From Croceibacterium xixiisoli (GTDB lineage: Bacteria; Pseudomonadota; Alphaproteobacteria; Sphingomonadales; Sphingomonadaceae): a stretch of DNA of 64,000 nucleotides. How positions within the stretch are numbered: position 1 is the stretch's first letter; each line of letters begins with the position of its first letter. Shown here piece by piece: positions 34,250-43,711 of the stretch. Position numbers and translations under genes: made by a program. The stretch spans positions 62,001-126,000 of the forward strand of contig NZ_WTYJ01000003.1 of the NCBI RefSeq assembly GCF_009827305.1, in the 5' to 3' direction. A model generated the notes under the pieces. The model had not been told where the DNA came from and did not search any database. It saw only the letters and a program-made list of their open reading frames with translations.

Positions 34250-36636
34250 AGTTCTCTCTGAGCTGGCTGAAGCAGCATCTCGACACCCAGGCCACCATCA
34301 ACGACGTCGCCGACGCGCTGAACCGGATCGGGCTGGAAGTGGAAGGCATCGAAAACCCGGCGGAAAAACTGCGCGGCTTTGTGGTAGCCAAGGTGCTGAC
34401 CGCTGCGCCGCATCCGCAGGCGGACAAGCTGCAGGTGCTGACGGTCGATCGCGGCGAGGGCGATCCGCTGCAGGTCGTCTGCGGCGCGCCCAATGCCCGC
34501 GCCGGCCTGGTCGGCGTGTTCGGCGTCGAAGGCGCAATGGTTCCGGCCAACGGCATGGTATTGCGCAAGGCAGCCATTCGCGGCGTCGAATCCAACGGCA
34601 TGATGTGCTCCACCCGCGAACTGGAACTGGGCGACGATCACGACGGGATCATCGAACTGCCGGCAGATGCGCCGGTGGGCACCGCCTTTGCCGATTACCG
34701 CGATCTCGATGATCCGGTGATCGATGTTTCCATCACCCCCAATCGGCAGGATTGCATGGGTGTGCGCGGGATTGCGCGCGATCTGGCCGCAGCAGGTTTG
34801 GGCACGCTGCGTCCGCTCGCGGATGTCTATCGCATGGACAGCCTGGCGCCGGTCGAAGGAAGCGGTCCTGCCCCGGATGTGCGGATCGATGATGCCGAAG
34901 GCTGCCCGGCTTTCTACGCCCAGGCAGTATCCGGCCTCAGCAATGGCGAAGCCCCCGAATGGATGCGCAGCCGGCTGGCGGCGATCGGGCAGAAGCCGAT
35001 TTCGGCGCTGGTCGATATCACCAATTTCGTCTCGGTCGATCTGGGCCGCCCGCTGCATGTCTATGACCGGGCCAAGCTGCAGGGGGCGCTGGTCGCGCGC
35101 CGGGCGCAGGATGGTGAAAGCGTGCTGGCGCTCAATGGCAAGACCTATGCGCTCGATGCCGCGATGACGGTGATCGCCGATGATGTGGAGGTGCATGACA
35201 TCGGCGGTGTCATGGGGGGCGAGGATTCGGGTGTTTCGGACGGCACCACCGACGTGCTGATCGAATGCGCTTTTTTCACTCCGGAAAGCATTGCCCGTAC
35301 GGGGCAGAAGCTGGCGTTGACCAGCGATGCCCGCCAGCGGTTCGAGCGTGGGGTCGATCCGGCCTTCCTTGATGATGGTCTGGCGATTGCCACCCATCTG
35401 GTGCTCAGCCTGTGCGGCGGTACCGCCAGCGCGATCACCCGTGCCGGTCAGCCGCCGCTGGAACCCAAGATCATCGCCTATGATCCGAGCCTGGCGGAAA
35501 CGCTGGGCGGCCTGGTCGTGGCACCGGACCGCCAGCAGGCGATCCTGGAATCGCTGGGCTTTGCCGTGGATGCACAGTGGAATGTCACCGTGCCGAGCTG
35601 GCGCCGCGATGTGGATGGCCAGCCCGACCTGGTCGAAGAGGTGATCCGTATCGAAGGGATCGACAATGTTCCCTCGATCGCGCTGCCCCGTGCCGAAGGC
35701 GTGGCCCGGCCCACGGCCACCCCGGCGCAGATGATCGAGCGCAAGGTCCGCCGTGCGGCTGCCGCGCGCGGACTGAATGAAGCGATCACCTGGTCGTTCC
35801 TGCCGGAAAAGGAAGCTGTGGCTTTCGGTGGTGGGGTCTGGAGCCTGGACAATCCGATCAGCGAAGACATGAAGGTGATGCGGCCTTCGCTGCTGCCAGG
35901 TCTGCTGATGGCGGCCCGGCGCAACATGGATCGCGGGGCAGACAGTGTGCGGCTGTTCGAAGTCGGGCGTCGCTATCTGGCGGAAAGCGAGCATGCGACG
36001 TTGGGCTTCGTGCTGGCCGGGGAACGGACGGCGCGCGGCTGGGCCAGCGGCAAGGCGCAGAATTTCGACGCCTATGATGCCAAGGCCGAGGTGATTGCCC
36101 TGCTGGCCGCCGCCGGTGCGCCGGTGGACAATCTGCAGGTCATGGGGGATGCGGGCCACTGGTACCATCCGGGCCAGTCCGCCACGCTGCGGCTGGGGCC
36201 CAAGACGGTGCTGGCAAGCTTTGGCGCGCTGCATCCGGCCACGCTGAAGGCCTTCGATCTCGATGGTCCGGTGATGGCGGCTGAAATTCATCTCGACGCC
36301 ATTCCGGCCAAGCGCGGCAAGGACGGTTTTATGCGCACGGCATACACCCCGCCGGCGCTGCAGGCGGTGAAGCGCGACTTTGCCTTCCTGGTGGATGTGG
36401 CGCTGCCGGCCGGCGATCTGGCGCGGACGGTGAAGGGGGCTGACAAGGCCAACATCACCGAAGCCCGCATCTTCGATGATTTCCGTGGCAATGGTGTGCC
36501 CGAAGGCAAGAAATCGCTAGCGGTGGAACTGGTGCTGCAGCCGGGCGAGAAGAGCTATACCGAGGAAGATCTGAAGGCGGTTGCGGCCAAGGTCGTCGCC
36601 GCAGCGGCCAAGCTTGGCGCGGAGTTGCGCGGATGA
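34246..36636 (+). CDS. pheT: Phenylalanine--tRNA ligase beta subunit
   Basis: The 796-aa protein has the full bacterial PheT layout: N-terminal tRNA-binding OB domain ([20 protein letters not shown] at about 46-65), B3/B4 editing domain (around [20 protein letters not shown]), B5 (near [20 protein letters not shown]), catalytic-like core, and the C-terminal FDX-ACB domain ([20 protein letters not shown]). It overlaps pheS by 4 bases and the following epimerase by 4, making a tightly coupled operon. Confidence 0.98.
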   Translation: MKFSLSWLKQHLDTQATINDVADALNRIGLEVEGIENPAEKLRGFVVAKVLTAAPHPQADKLQVLTVDRGEGDPLQVVCGAPNARAGLVGVFGVEGAMVPANGMVLRKAAIRGVESNGMMCSTRELELGDDHDGIIELPADAPVGTAFADYRDLDDPVIDVSITPNRQDCMGVRGIARDLAAAGLGTLRPLADVYRMDSLAPVEGSGPAPDVRIDDAEGCPAFYAQAVSGLSNGEAPEWMRSRLAAIGQKPISALVDITNFVSVDLGRPLHVYDRAKLQGALVARRAQDGESVLALNGKTYALDAAMTVIADDVEVHDIGGVMGGEDSGVSDGTTDVLIECAFFTPESIARTGQKLALTSDARQRFERGVDPAFLDDGLAIATHLVLSLCGGTASAITRAGQPPLEPKIIAYDPSLAETLGGLVVAPDRQQAILESLGFAVDAQWNVTVPSWRRDVDGQPDLVEEVIRIEGIDNVPSIALPRAEGVARPTATPAQMIERKVRRAAAARGLNEAITWSFLPEKEAVAFGGGVWSLDNPISEDMKVMRPSLLPGLLMAARRNMDRGADSVRLFEVGRRYLAESEHATLGFVLAGERTARGWASGKAQNFDAYDAKAEVIALLAAAGAPVDNLQVMGDAGHWYHPGQSATLRLGPKTVLASFGALHPATLKAFDLDGPVMAAEIHLDAIPAKRGKDGFMRTAYTPPALQAVKRDFAFLVDVALPAGDLARTVKGADKANITEARIFDDFRGNGVPEGKKSLAVELVLQPGEKSYTEEDLKAVAAKVVAAAAKLGAELRG

Positions 36637-37523
36637 GCAATGCCCTGGGGACGTTCGTTGAAATCGCTTCAGCCGGGCTGACGGCGCAGATCGAACTCTT
36701 CGGGGCAGAGCTGTTCTCGCTTACCGATGCGGTCGGGCGGGAATATATGACCGATGCCGATCCGACCTGGTGGACCGGCCATGCCCCCATCCTGTTCCCG
36801 ATCGTGGGTGGGCTGGCGGGTGGCCGCTTCCGCCATGAAGGGCAGGAATATACGTTGTCGCGCCATGGCTTTGCCCGTGGTCGCGCCTTCGATGTGGTTG
36901 AACGGGCCGGTGACAGCGTCACGCTGCGGCTGGTCGACAATGCGGACAGCCGTGCTGCCTATCCCTTCCCCTTCGTGCTCGACATGCGTTTCACTCTGGC
37001 CGGCATGGTCCTGTCGATGGAAGCGCGGGTCAGCAATCCGGGCGATGGACCGCTGCCCTTCAGCTTCGGCTATCACCCGGCCTTTGCCTGGCCGCTGCCT
37101 GATGGCGGCGCGAAGGACGAACACCAGATCGTGTTTGCGCAGGATGAACCCCAGCCCGTCCGCCGGCTGGACGCTGCCGGGCTGGTTGCGCTGGAAGAAC
37201 CGACCCCCGTCCGTGATCGGGTACTGGCGCTCGCTTCAGGCCTGTTCGAAGCTGATGCCTTGATCTGGGATCGGCTTGCCAGCCGCGACCTGTCCTATCG
37301 CTCGCCCGCCGGGGCGCGGCTGGATATCAGCTTCCCCGAACTGCCGATGTTGGGCATCTGGCAGAAACCGGGCGCGCGCTTCATCTGTATCGAACCCTGG
37401 GCTGGCATCGCCGATCCCGCAGGGTTTGCCGGCACGCTGAGCGAAAAGCCAGGCATCATGTTGCTGGAACCGGGCGCCGAACGCAGTTTCTGCATGGATG
37501 TGGCGGTTCACCCCGCCGATTGA
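36633..37523 (+). CDS. Aldose 1-epimerase family protein
   Basis: A 296-aa galactose-mutarotase-fold protein starting at ATG 36633, overlapping the pheT stop by 4 bases. The catalytic-type histidine is in FSFGYHPAFAWPLPDG near residue 150, and the C-terminal MLGIWQKPGARFICIEPWAG matches the LacX/YeaD branch. It likely interconverts anomers of a sugar or sugar phosphate. The link to phenylalanyl-tRNA synthetase is conserved gene order or chance coupling; no functional tie is evident. Confidence 0.88.
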   Translation: MSNALGTFVEIASAGLTAQIELFGAELFSLTDAVGREYMTDADPTWWTGHAPILFPIVGGLAGGRFRHEGQEYTLSRHGFARGRAFDVVERAGDSVTLRLVDNADSRAAYPFPFVLDMRFTLAGMVLSMEARVSNPGDGPLPFSFGYHPAFAWPLPDGGAKDEHQIVFAQDEPQPVRRLDAAGLVALEEPTPVRDRVLALASGLFEADALIWDRLASRDLSYRSPAGARLDISFPELPMLGIWQKPGARFICIEPWAGIADPAGFAGTLSEKPGIMLLEPGAERSFCMDVAVHPAD

Positions 37524-37609
37524 TTGCCATCTGGCCGGGCAAGCGTTGACGGTAAGGTTGCATAAAACCGGTTTCCACTTTTCGGCCCGATGCTTTAGGG
37601 CCGCGCGCC

Positions 37610-39130
37610 ATGTCCAATCGTCGTACCTTCGCCATCATCTCCCACCCCGACGCGGGTAAGACCACACTCACCGAAAAGCTGCTGCTGCAGGGCGGCGCGA
37701 TCCATCTTGCCGGTGAGGTGAAGGCACGCGGCGCGGCGCGGCGCGCCCGGTCGGACTGGATGAAGATCGAGCAGCAGCGCGGGATTTCGGTCACCAGCTC
37801 GGTGATGACCTTCGAAAAGGACGGCATCACCTTCAACCTGCTCGATACCCCAGGGCACGAGGATTTCTCCGAAGATACCTATCGTACGCTCACGGCGGTC
37901 GATTCGGCGATCATGGTGATCGACGCGGCCAAGGGGATCGAGCCGCAGACGCGCAAGCTGTTCGAAGTCTGCCGCCTGCGCAATCTGCCGATCATCACCT
38001 TCGTCAACAAGGTCGACCGCGAAGGCCGCTCACCCTTTGAAACGCTCGATGAAGTGGCCGATGCGCTGGCGCTGGATGTCAGCCCACAGGGTTGGCCGGT
38101 AGGGCTGGGCGGGCTGTTCCAGGGTGTGCTCGATTTTGCCACTGGCGAAGTCAGCCGGCCCGAGGGCGACAGCCGTGAATTTCTCGGCAAGCGCGAAGCC
38201 AATGTCGAACTGCCGGCAGATATCGCGGAAGAGGTTGAGCTGGCCCAGGGCGGCTATCCCGAATTCGACATGGAAGCCTATCGCAATGGCGATCTGACTC
38301 CGGTGTTCTTCGGCTCCGCGCTCAAGAATTTTGGCGTCAGCGAACTGATCGATGCGATTTCCCGCTTCGCCCCGCCGCCGCGTCCGCAGCCGTCCGACGC
38401 CGGGCTGGTTGAACCGGAAAACAAGGAAGTGACCGGCTTCATCTTCAAGGTGCAGGCGAATATGGATCCCAACCACCGGGATCGGATCGCCTTCATGCGC
38501 ATGGTGTCGGGCACCTTCCGCCGCGGCATGAAGCTGACTCCGTCGGGTCTGGCCAAGCCGATTGCCGTGCATTCGCCGATCCTCTTCTTCGCCCAGGACC
38601 GCGAAATCGCTGATACGGCCGAAGCCGGCGATATCATCGGCATCCCCAATCACGGCACGCTGCGGGTGGGGGACACGCTGAGCGAAACCAACGGCCTGCG
38701 CTTTACCGGCCTGCCCAATTTCGCGCCGGAAATTCTGCGTCGCGTGCAATTGCGCGATCCGACCAAGACCAAGCAACTGCGCAAGGCCTTGGATGACCTG
38801 TCGGAAGAGGGGGTGATCCAGGTTTTTTACCCTGAAATCGGCAGCAACTGGATCGTCGGTGTGGTCGGCCAGTTGCAACTCGAAGTGCTGATCTCCCGGT
38901 TGGAAGCGGAATACAAGGTAGAGGCAGGGCTGGAGGCATCGCCTTTTGCCACTGCCCGCTGGATCAAGGGCAGCGATGCGGCGCTGAACAGTTTCGAACA
39001 GTTCAACCGGGCCAATCTAGCCAAGGATCGCGATGGCGATCTGGTGTTCATGGCGAAATCGCCGTGGGACGTGGGTTACCAGCAGGAAAAGAACCCGGAT
39101 CTCATATTCTCTGCCACCAAGGAGCGTTGA
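37610..39130 (+). CDS. prfC: Peptide chain release factor 3
   Basis: RF3 is a translational GTPase that recycles RF1/RF2 after termination. The 506-aa protein has G1 SHPDAGKTTL at 11-20, the RF3-type switch I region EQQRGISVTSSVM, G3 DTPGHEDF and G4 NKVDREG. The C-terminal domain ends KSPWDVGYQQEKNPDLIFSA. It is slightly shorter than the E. coli protein. It is monocistronic, with an 86-bp gap upstream. Confidence 0.97.
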   Translation: MSNRRTFAIISHPDAGKTTLTEKLLLQGGAIHLAGEVKARGAARRARSDWMKIEQQRGISVTSSVMTFEKDGITFNLLDTPGHEDFSEDTYRTLTAVDSAIMVIDAAKGIEPQTRKLFEVCRLRNLPIITFVNKVDREGRSPFETLDEVADALALDVSPQGWPVGLGGLFQGVLDFATGEVSRPEGDSREFLGKREANVELPADIAEEVELAQGGYPEFDMEAYRNGDLTPVFFGSALKNFGVSELIDAISRFAPPPRPQPSDAGLVEPENKEVTGFIFKVQANMDPNHRDRIAFMRMVSGTFRRGMKLTPSGLAKPIAVHSPILFFAQDREIADTAEAGDIIGIPNHGTLRVGDTLSETNGLRFTGLPNFAPEILRRVQLRDPTKTKQLRKALDDLSEEGVIQVFYPEIGSNWIVGVVGQLQLEVLISRLEAEYKVEAGLEASPFATARWIKGSDAALNSFEQFNRANLAKDRDGDLVFMAKSPWDVGYQQEKNPDLIFSATKER

Positions 39131-39294
39131 CCAATTCTCCCGACTGGTTCTGCCGGGCGGTACAGCAAGGAATTTTACGTTCCGGGTGGAAACAACCCTG
39201 TAAATGCCTAGTTTTTGGGCATGGCTGGAATTTATCCCTCGGCTGATCAGGCCATGCTGTATCCCGCATGCGGGCAAGGCAGGAGAGCGAGCTG

Positions 39295-39999
39295 ATGGCC
39301 GACCCTGTCGAGCTGACTTTCGCCAGCTACAACATCCACAAGGCTGTCGGCCGCGATGGCCGACGCGATCCGGATCGGATCATGGCGGTGCTGGGTGAGC
39401 TGGACGCCGATGTGGTCGCGCTACAGGAAGCTGACATGCGCTTCGGTAGCCGTACGGCGGTGTTGCCCCGGGCCCTATTGGCCGAACATCATTGGCAGGC
39501 TGCACCGCTGGCGATGCGTCCGGCGGGGATCGGCTGGCATGGCAATACCATTCTGGTGCGCAGCGGGCTCGACATCATCGACGTCGCGCCGATTGCGCTC
39601 CCGGCGTTGGAGCCGCGCGGTGCGGTTCGGGCCACTCTGAGCAAGGACGGCGTCCGCTTCAGCGTGGTGGGCATGCATCTGGATCTGTCTGGACTGTTGC
39701 GGCGCCGGCAGGTGCAGACCGTGTGCTCTGTGCTACGGGATGCCGATCACGCCAGCGTGCTGATGGGCGACTTTAATGAGTGGTCGGTGCGGGGCGGGGC
39801 GTTGACCGGTTTTCATGCCGACTGGCGCCAATTGCTGCCTGGTCGCAGCTTCCCCAGCCGACGCCCGATCGCCCAACTCGACCGGATCGTTCATTCGCGC
39901 CACTGGCACGCGATCGCCTGCTCTGTGCACCATAGTCCGCTGTCCAGCATGGCATCCGATCATCTGCCGGTGATTGCCCGGCTGGCCCTACCTGCCTGA
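39295..39999 (+). CDS. Endonuclease/exonuclease/phosphatase family protein
   Basis: Start ATG 39295 is chosen for AGGAGA about 7 bases upstream; an ATG 9 codons earlier lacks one. The 234-aa protein carries the EEP fold signatures: FASYNIHKAVGRDGRRDPDR near the N-terminus, ADVVALQEADMRF (metal-binding Glu), LMGDFNEWS, and the terminal SDHLPVIARL (catalytic His). Members hydrolyse phosphodiester bonds in DNA, inositides or lipids; the substrate is unknown here. It stands alone between prfC and glnK. Confidence 0.88.
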   Translation: MADPVELTFASYNIHKAVGRDGRRDPDRIMAVLGELDADVVALQEADMRFGSRTAVLPRALLAEHHWQAAPLAMRPAGIGWHGNTILVRSGLDIIDVAPIALPALEPRGAVRATLSKDGVRFSVVGMHLDLSGLLRRRQVQTVCSVLRDADHASVLMGDFNEWSVRGGALTGFHADWRQLLPGRSFPSRRPIAQLDRIVHSRHWHAIACSVHHSPLSSMASDHLPVIARLALPA

Positions 40000-40106
40000 C
40001 ATCGCCTGCCTAAAATTTGTGCAATTGCTCAATAAACGGGCGATGATTTTTCCCTGACGCCGGGCATAGCTTGAAATACGCACTGTAAACACCGGATTTC
40101 TGCGTT

Positions 40107-40122
40107 TGGCATGCATGTTGCT
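40107..40122 (+). promoter_or_regulatory. Sigma-54 (RpoN) promoter of glnK-amtB
   Basis: TGGCAT-N5-TTGCT matches the -24/-12 consensus TGGCAC-N5-TTGCW with exact GG-to-GC spacing. It lies 48 bases before the glnK ATG, putting the transcript start near 40133. This predicts NtrC-dependent induction under nitrogen limitation; clear NtrC sites were not identified, though the palindrome GCAATTGC lies about 80 bases upstream. Confidence 0.8.
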
Positions 40123-40170
40123 TTTACTGATCCCAGCCGGGCGTGTGCCGGTAAGCAACAGGGGTCAGTG

Positions 40171-40509
40171 ATGAAGTTCATCATCGCCATCATCAAGCCA
40201 TTCAAGCTCGACGAAGTGCGTGAAGCACTCAGCGCCATCGGCGTTGCGGGCATGACCGTGTCAGAGGTCAAGGGCTTCGGACGTCAGAAGGGCCAGACGG
40301 AAATCTACCGCGGCGCCGAATATTCCACCAACATGCTGCCCAAGGTGAAGCTGGAAATTGCCGCCACCGATGCTGTGGCTGCGCAGGTTGTCGAAACGAT
40401 CCAGCAGGTCGCCAGCACCGAAAGCATCGGTGACGGCAAGATCTTCGTCTTCGAACTCGCCTCCGCCACCCGCATCCGCACCGGCGAAACCGGGGATACC
40501 GCGCTGTGA
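40171..40509 (+). CDS. glnK: Nitrogen regulatory protein PII (GlnK type)
   Basis: The 112-aa protein starts MKFIIAIIKPFKLDEVREAL and keeps the uridylylation site Tyr51 in the T-loop (YRGAEYSTN) plus the B-loop (ESIGDGKIFVFEL). PII senses 2-oxoglutarate and ATP/ADP and gates AmtB. The ATG at 40171 is family-consistent; the open frame extends 20 codons upstream without matching. It lies 44 bases before amtB, behind the sigma-54 promoter, which favours GlnK over GlnB. Confidence 0.95.
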   Translation: MKFIIAIIKPFKLDEVREALSAIGVAGMTVSEVKGFGRQKGQTEIYRGAEYSTNMLPKVKLEIAATDAVAAQVVETIQQVASTESIGDGKIFVFELASATRIRTGETGDTAL

Positions 40510-40553
40510 GCAGCCCGACGCCACAACTGACTCCATCAGACAGGGGTACTGAT

Positions 40554-41936
40554 ATGATCCGCAACATTGTTTGCGGCGCCGGCGCGTTTGGTGCGTCGAT
40601 GTTCGCCGCAACCACCGCCTGGGCGGCCGAAGCTGCCACCACCGCCACGCAGGCGGTAACCGATGCTGCTGCATCGGCACCGGTCGCTGCCGTGGTTGAA
40701 GAAGTCGCCGCCGTGCCCAACTCGGGCAACAACGCCTGGATGATGACGGCCACCATTCTGGTGCTGTTGATGATCCTCCCCGGCCTGATGTTGTTCTACG
40801 GCGGTCTGACCCGGTCGAAGAACATGCTGTCGACCATGACGCAGATCGGTTCGGTCACCGCGCTGGCCATGATCATGTGGGTCATCTGCGGTTATGGCCT
40901 GGCCTTCGGTCCGGAAGGCAATTCGATCATCAGCTGGGGCAAGTTCTTCCTTGCTGGTGTAACTCCCGATTCCACTGCGGCGACCTTCACTGATGAAGTG
41001 ATTTCGGAATATGTGTTCATCAGCTTCCAGATGACTTTCTCCGCCATCACCATTTCGCTGGTGCTGGGCGCAGTAGTGGAACGCATGAAATTCGCGGCCA
41101 CCATGGTGTTTGCTTTCATCTGGCTGCTGATCGTCTATTACCCGATCGCCCACATGGTCTGGGAAGCGCGTGGCGTGTTCTTCGCCATGGGTGCACTGGA
41201 CTTTGCCGGCGGTACCGTGGTTCATATCAACGCCGGTGTCTCGGCCCTGGTTGCCGCGCTCATCCTCGGCAAGCGCAAGGGTTACCCGACCGAACCGATG
41301 GCTCCGCACTCGCTGACGCTGACGATGGTCGGCACCGGCCTGCTGTGGGTGGGCTGGTTCGGCTTCAACGCCGGCTCCGCATTGGAAGCCAATGGTTCGG
41401 CTGCCCTTGCCATGATCAACACCTTTGTCGCCACCGCTGCTGGTGCCTTGGCATGGATGGTCGTGGAACGCCTCGCTGGTCACAAGCCGTCGTCGCTGGG
41501 CTTCTGCTCCGGCATCATCGCCGGCTTGGTTGCCATCACTCCGGCTGCCGGCAATTCCGGCCCATTCGGTGCAATCGTGCTCGGCATCATCGCCTCGGTG
41601 GTCTGCTTCTACTTCGTGTCGAAGGTGAAGCCGGCACTGGGCTATGACGACACGCTCGACGCTTTCGGCATCCACGGCGTGGGCGGCATCGTCGGCGCCA
41701 TCGGCACCGCAGTAGTCTTCGCACCCTCGCTTGGTGGCCCCGGTCCGGAAGACTACGGCATGGGTGGCCAACTGGCGACCCAGACCATCGCGGTCGTCAC
41801 CACGATCATCCTGTCTACCGTTGGTACCGCGATCGCCATTTACATCGCCAAGGCTCTGACCGGGCTGCGGGTGACCCAGGAAGTCGAATTCGAAGGCCTG
41901 GACATCGGCGAGCACGGCGAACGCGCCTACAACTGA
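40554..41936 (+). CDS. amtB: Ammonium transporter Amt
   Basis: A 460-aa channel with an N-terminal signal sequence (AFGASMFAATTAWAAEA) and eleven membrane helices. Seen are the recruitment-site region and twin-histidine pore: GGTVVHINAGVSALVAA and FGIHGVGGIVGAIG, and the signature NAGSALEANGSAALAMINT. The C-terminus (VEFEGLDIGEHGERAYN) is the GlnK-interacting tail. It takes up ammonium when nitrogen is scarce. A strong terminator follows at 42016-42052. Confidence 0.96.
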   Translation: MIRNIVCGAGAFGASMFAATTAWAAEAATTATQAVTDAAASAPVAAVVEEVAAVPNSGNNAWMMTATILVLLMILPGLMLFYGGLTRSKNMLSTMTQIGSVTALAMIMWVICGYGLAFGPEGNSIISWGKFFLAGVTPDSTAATFTDEVISEYVFISFQMTFSAITISLVLGAVVERMKFAATMVFAFIWLLIVYYPIAHMVWEARGVFFAMGALDFAGGTVVHINAGVSALVAALILGKRKGYPTEPMAPHSLTLTMVGTGLLWVGWFGFNAGSALEANGSAALAMINTFVATAAGALAWMVVERLAGHKPSSLGFCSGIIAGLVAITPAAGNSGPFGAIVLGIIASVVCFYFVSKVKPALGYDDTLDAFGIHGVGGIVGAIGTAVVFAPSLGGPGPEDYGMGGQLATQTIAVVTTIILSTVGTAIAIYIAKALTGLRVTQEVEFEGLDIGEHGERAYN

Positions 41937-42015
41937 TCACAAGCTTGGCGGGATCGGGTTTCTCCTCCTCTCCCCTCGATCCCGCCTCCCCTCGTTCCTC
42001 CTGCGAACGCAACTG

Positions 42016-42052
42016 AAAGGGCCGGAGCCAGCCGCTCCGGCCCCCTTTTTTG
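42016..42052 (+). terminator. Intrinsic terminator of glnK-amtB
   Basis: GGGCCGGAGC at 42019-42028 pairs with GCTCCGGCCC at 42034-42043 around a 5-base loop, followed by a run of T. It lies about 80 bases after the amtB stop. Confidence 0.9.
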
Positions 42053-42173
42053 TTGGCTGATTCTGTAGCGCAATTGCCACAGTCACCATCGAATCTATAA
42101 AACTGGGTTCAATTACAGCTGCAATTGGAGAAAGCTTGGGGAACCGCTTAGGTCCTGAACCAATTTGGATGGT

Positions 42174-42193
42174 GTGAGAAAGGCAATTCTCAC
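42174..42193 (+). promoter_or_regulatory. Hairpin in the ompA leader region
   Basis: GTGAGAA at 42174-42180 pairs with TTCTCAC at 42187-42193 around AGGCAA. It lies about 90 bases upstream of the ompA start, in a 345-bp gap after amtB that also holds several TTGCA/TGCAA repeats. A stable 5' leader is common for major porin messages, but no regulator is known here. Confidence 0.35.
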
Positions 42194-42281
42194 CTGTTGC
42201 GCGCTGCAGTTGCTTCGGTTCCGGTTGCAAGCGTGTTGCACTGCAACTATGGGTTTGAATGTGCAGGTCCAAAGGGGATTC

Positions 42282-43403
42282 ATGATGAGAAAAATTCTGC
42301 TGGGTATGGCAGTTGCAGCGTCGGCTCTGACCGCACCTGCGATGGCCCGTGACGGTAGCGCCTATGTCGGCATCGAAGCTGGTATCGTCGATCCCGCTTC
42401 CAACCCCGTCTATATCGCGCCCGATCTTGAATACGATGTGCAGCACAAGAACGGTTTCGATCTTGGTGCGTTCATCGGTTACGATTTCGGCCTGATCCGT
42501 ACGGAACTCGAAGTTGCTCACAAGCGCTTCAAGCAAGACGTGATCACTTCGATCGTGACTCCGGAAACCGCAGTTGAAGATCCGTTTGCGGGCACCTTCA
42601 CGAACCCGGCCGGTAAGACGGCGGTCACCACTGCAATGGCCAATGCTCTGCTCGACTTCGGCGGCAATGATGGCATCGGCTTCTCGATCGGTGCCGGCGT
42701 GGGCCGTGCCTGGGTTGATACGAATGAGTATCTCGTTCCCGGTCGGCCGATCGTCGATGATAAGGATAGCGCCTGGGCCTATCAGGGTCTGGCACAGGTC
42801 TATTTCCCGGTCTCGAAGTCGGTCGATGTCGGCCTGCGCTACCGCTATCTGAACACCGACAAGTTCGCTGTTCGTGATTCCGCCGGGTTCGATAATTATT
42901 TCGAACTGGAAAGCCATTCGGCGCTGCTGACGCTGACGGCAAACTTCGGTGGTGCCGAAGCTCCGCCGCCGCCTCCCCCGCCGCCGCCTCCCCCGCCGCC
43001 TCCGCCGCCCCCGCCGCCTCCGCCCCCGCCGCCTCCGCCGCCGGTTGCGCAGTGCAACAAGGGTCCGTACATCGTGTTCTTCGACTGGGATAAGTCGAAC
43101 ATCACGCCGGAAGCAGCGTCGATCCTCGACAGCGCGATCACGGCATACCGTAATTGCGGCACGGCGCCGATCATGCTCGCCGGCTACACCGACCGTTCGG
43201 GTTCGGCTCAGTACAATCTGGGTCTGGCCGCACGGCGCAACGCCAGCGTCCGCACCTATCTTACCGGCAAGGGTATCCCGACCGCTCGCATCTCCAGCGA
43301 AGCCTTCGGTGAAGCCAATCCGCGTGTCCCGACCGCCGACGGCGTTCGCGAACTGCAGAATCGCCGCGTGGAAATCAGCTACGGACCGGGTTCGGGCCGC
43401 TAA
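42282..43403 (+). CDS. ompA: OmpA-family outer-membrane protein with poly-proline linker
   Basis: About 373 aa. AAAGGGG precedes two adjacent ATG codons at 42282 and 42285; the second has the better spacing. A signal peptide (to about TAPAMA) is followed by a beta-barrel beginning GSAYVGIEAGIVDP and ending ALLTLTANFG, then 27 consecutive prolines, then an OmpA_C peptidoglycan-binding domain (FFDWDKSNITPEAASILDSA, GYTDRSGSAQYNLGLAARRN, LQNRRVEI). It links the outer membrane to the cell wall. A terminator follows at 43428-43460. Confidence 0.94.
   Translation: MMRKILLGMAVAASALTAPAMARDGSAYVGIEAGIVDPASNPVYIAPDLEYDVQHKNGFDLGAFIGYDFGLIRTELEVAHKRFKQDVITSIVTPETAVEDPFAGTFTNPAGKTAVTTAMANALLDFGGNDGIGFSIGAGVGRAWVDTNEYLVPGRPIVDDKDSAWAYQGLAQVYFPVSKSVDVGLRYRYLNTDKFAVRDSAGFDNYFELESHSALLTLTANFGGAEAPPPPPPPPPPPPPPPPPPPPPPPPPPPVAQCNKGPYIVFFDWDKSNITPEAASILDSAITAYRNCGTAPIMLAGYTDRSGSAQYNLGLAARRNASVRTYLTGKGIPTARISSEAFGEANPRVPTADGVRELQNRRVEISYGPGSGR
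42963..43043 (+). repeat. Proline-codon repeat (27 consecutive Pro codons) in ompA
   Basis: Twenty-seven CCN codons (CCG, CCT, CCC) run without a break between barrel and OmpA_C domains. The short tandem units (CCGCCGCCT-like) are prone to length change by slippage and will need EF-P for efficient translation. Confidence 0.9.
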
Positions 43404-43427
43404 GCTTTCCGCCGCGAGGCAGAGATT

Positions 43428-43460
43428 GGGGCCGGGGGAGCAATCCCCCGGCCCTTCTTC
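43428..43460 (+). terminator. Intrinsic terminator of ompA
   Basis: Arms at 43429-43439 and 43444-43454 form a perfect 11-bp GC-rich stem closed by a GCAA tetraloop, followed by TTCTTCTTT. It lies 25 bases after the stop. From its end to 43711 no gene or clear signal was recognised. Confidence 0.85.
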
Positions 43461-43651
43461 TTTGACCGGTACGATGTGATCTGACGTTGATCCGGTTGTT
43501 ACCTGACGCGGCGTCAGCCACGTGCTGCAGCTGGCGCTCGCCAGATGCGGTGTAATGTTTGCGAATTGCGTTGATGCTGCCGGGAAGTGGGGGGCAGAAC
43601 CGCCGGACGTTGCTCGGCGGTATGCAGGTACATTTCTGGCACCAGCAACAG

Positions 43652-43687
43652 CCCTGAGCGCCGTAGATGGTCACGCGGCTCTCAGGG
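43652..43687 (-). terminator. Possible hairpin terminator after the DUF442 phosphatase gene
   Basis: CCCTGAG at 43652-43658 pairs with CTCAGGG at 43681-43687, with further inner pairing of GCCG and CGGC. It lies 25 bases downstream of the minus-strand stop but lacks a U-run, so its effect is uncertain. Confidence 0.35.
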
Positions 43688-43711
43688 TAATCGGATGAGG
43701 AACTGGGGTGT

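Noticed and set aside
34195-36291. 698-codon minus-strand frame over pheT
   Set aside because: Antisense shadow of pheT.
42960-43046. Short tandem repeat considered as CRISPR-like
   Set aside because: It is an in-frame proline-codon run without spacers.
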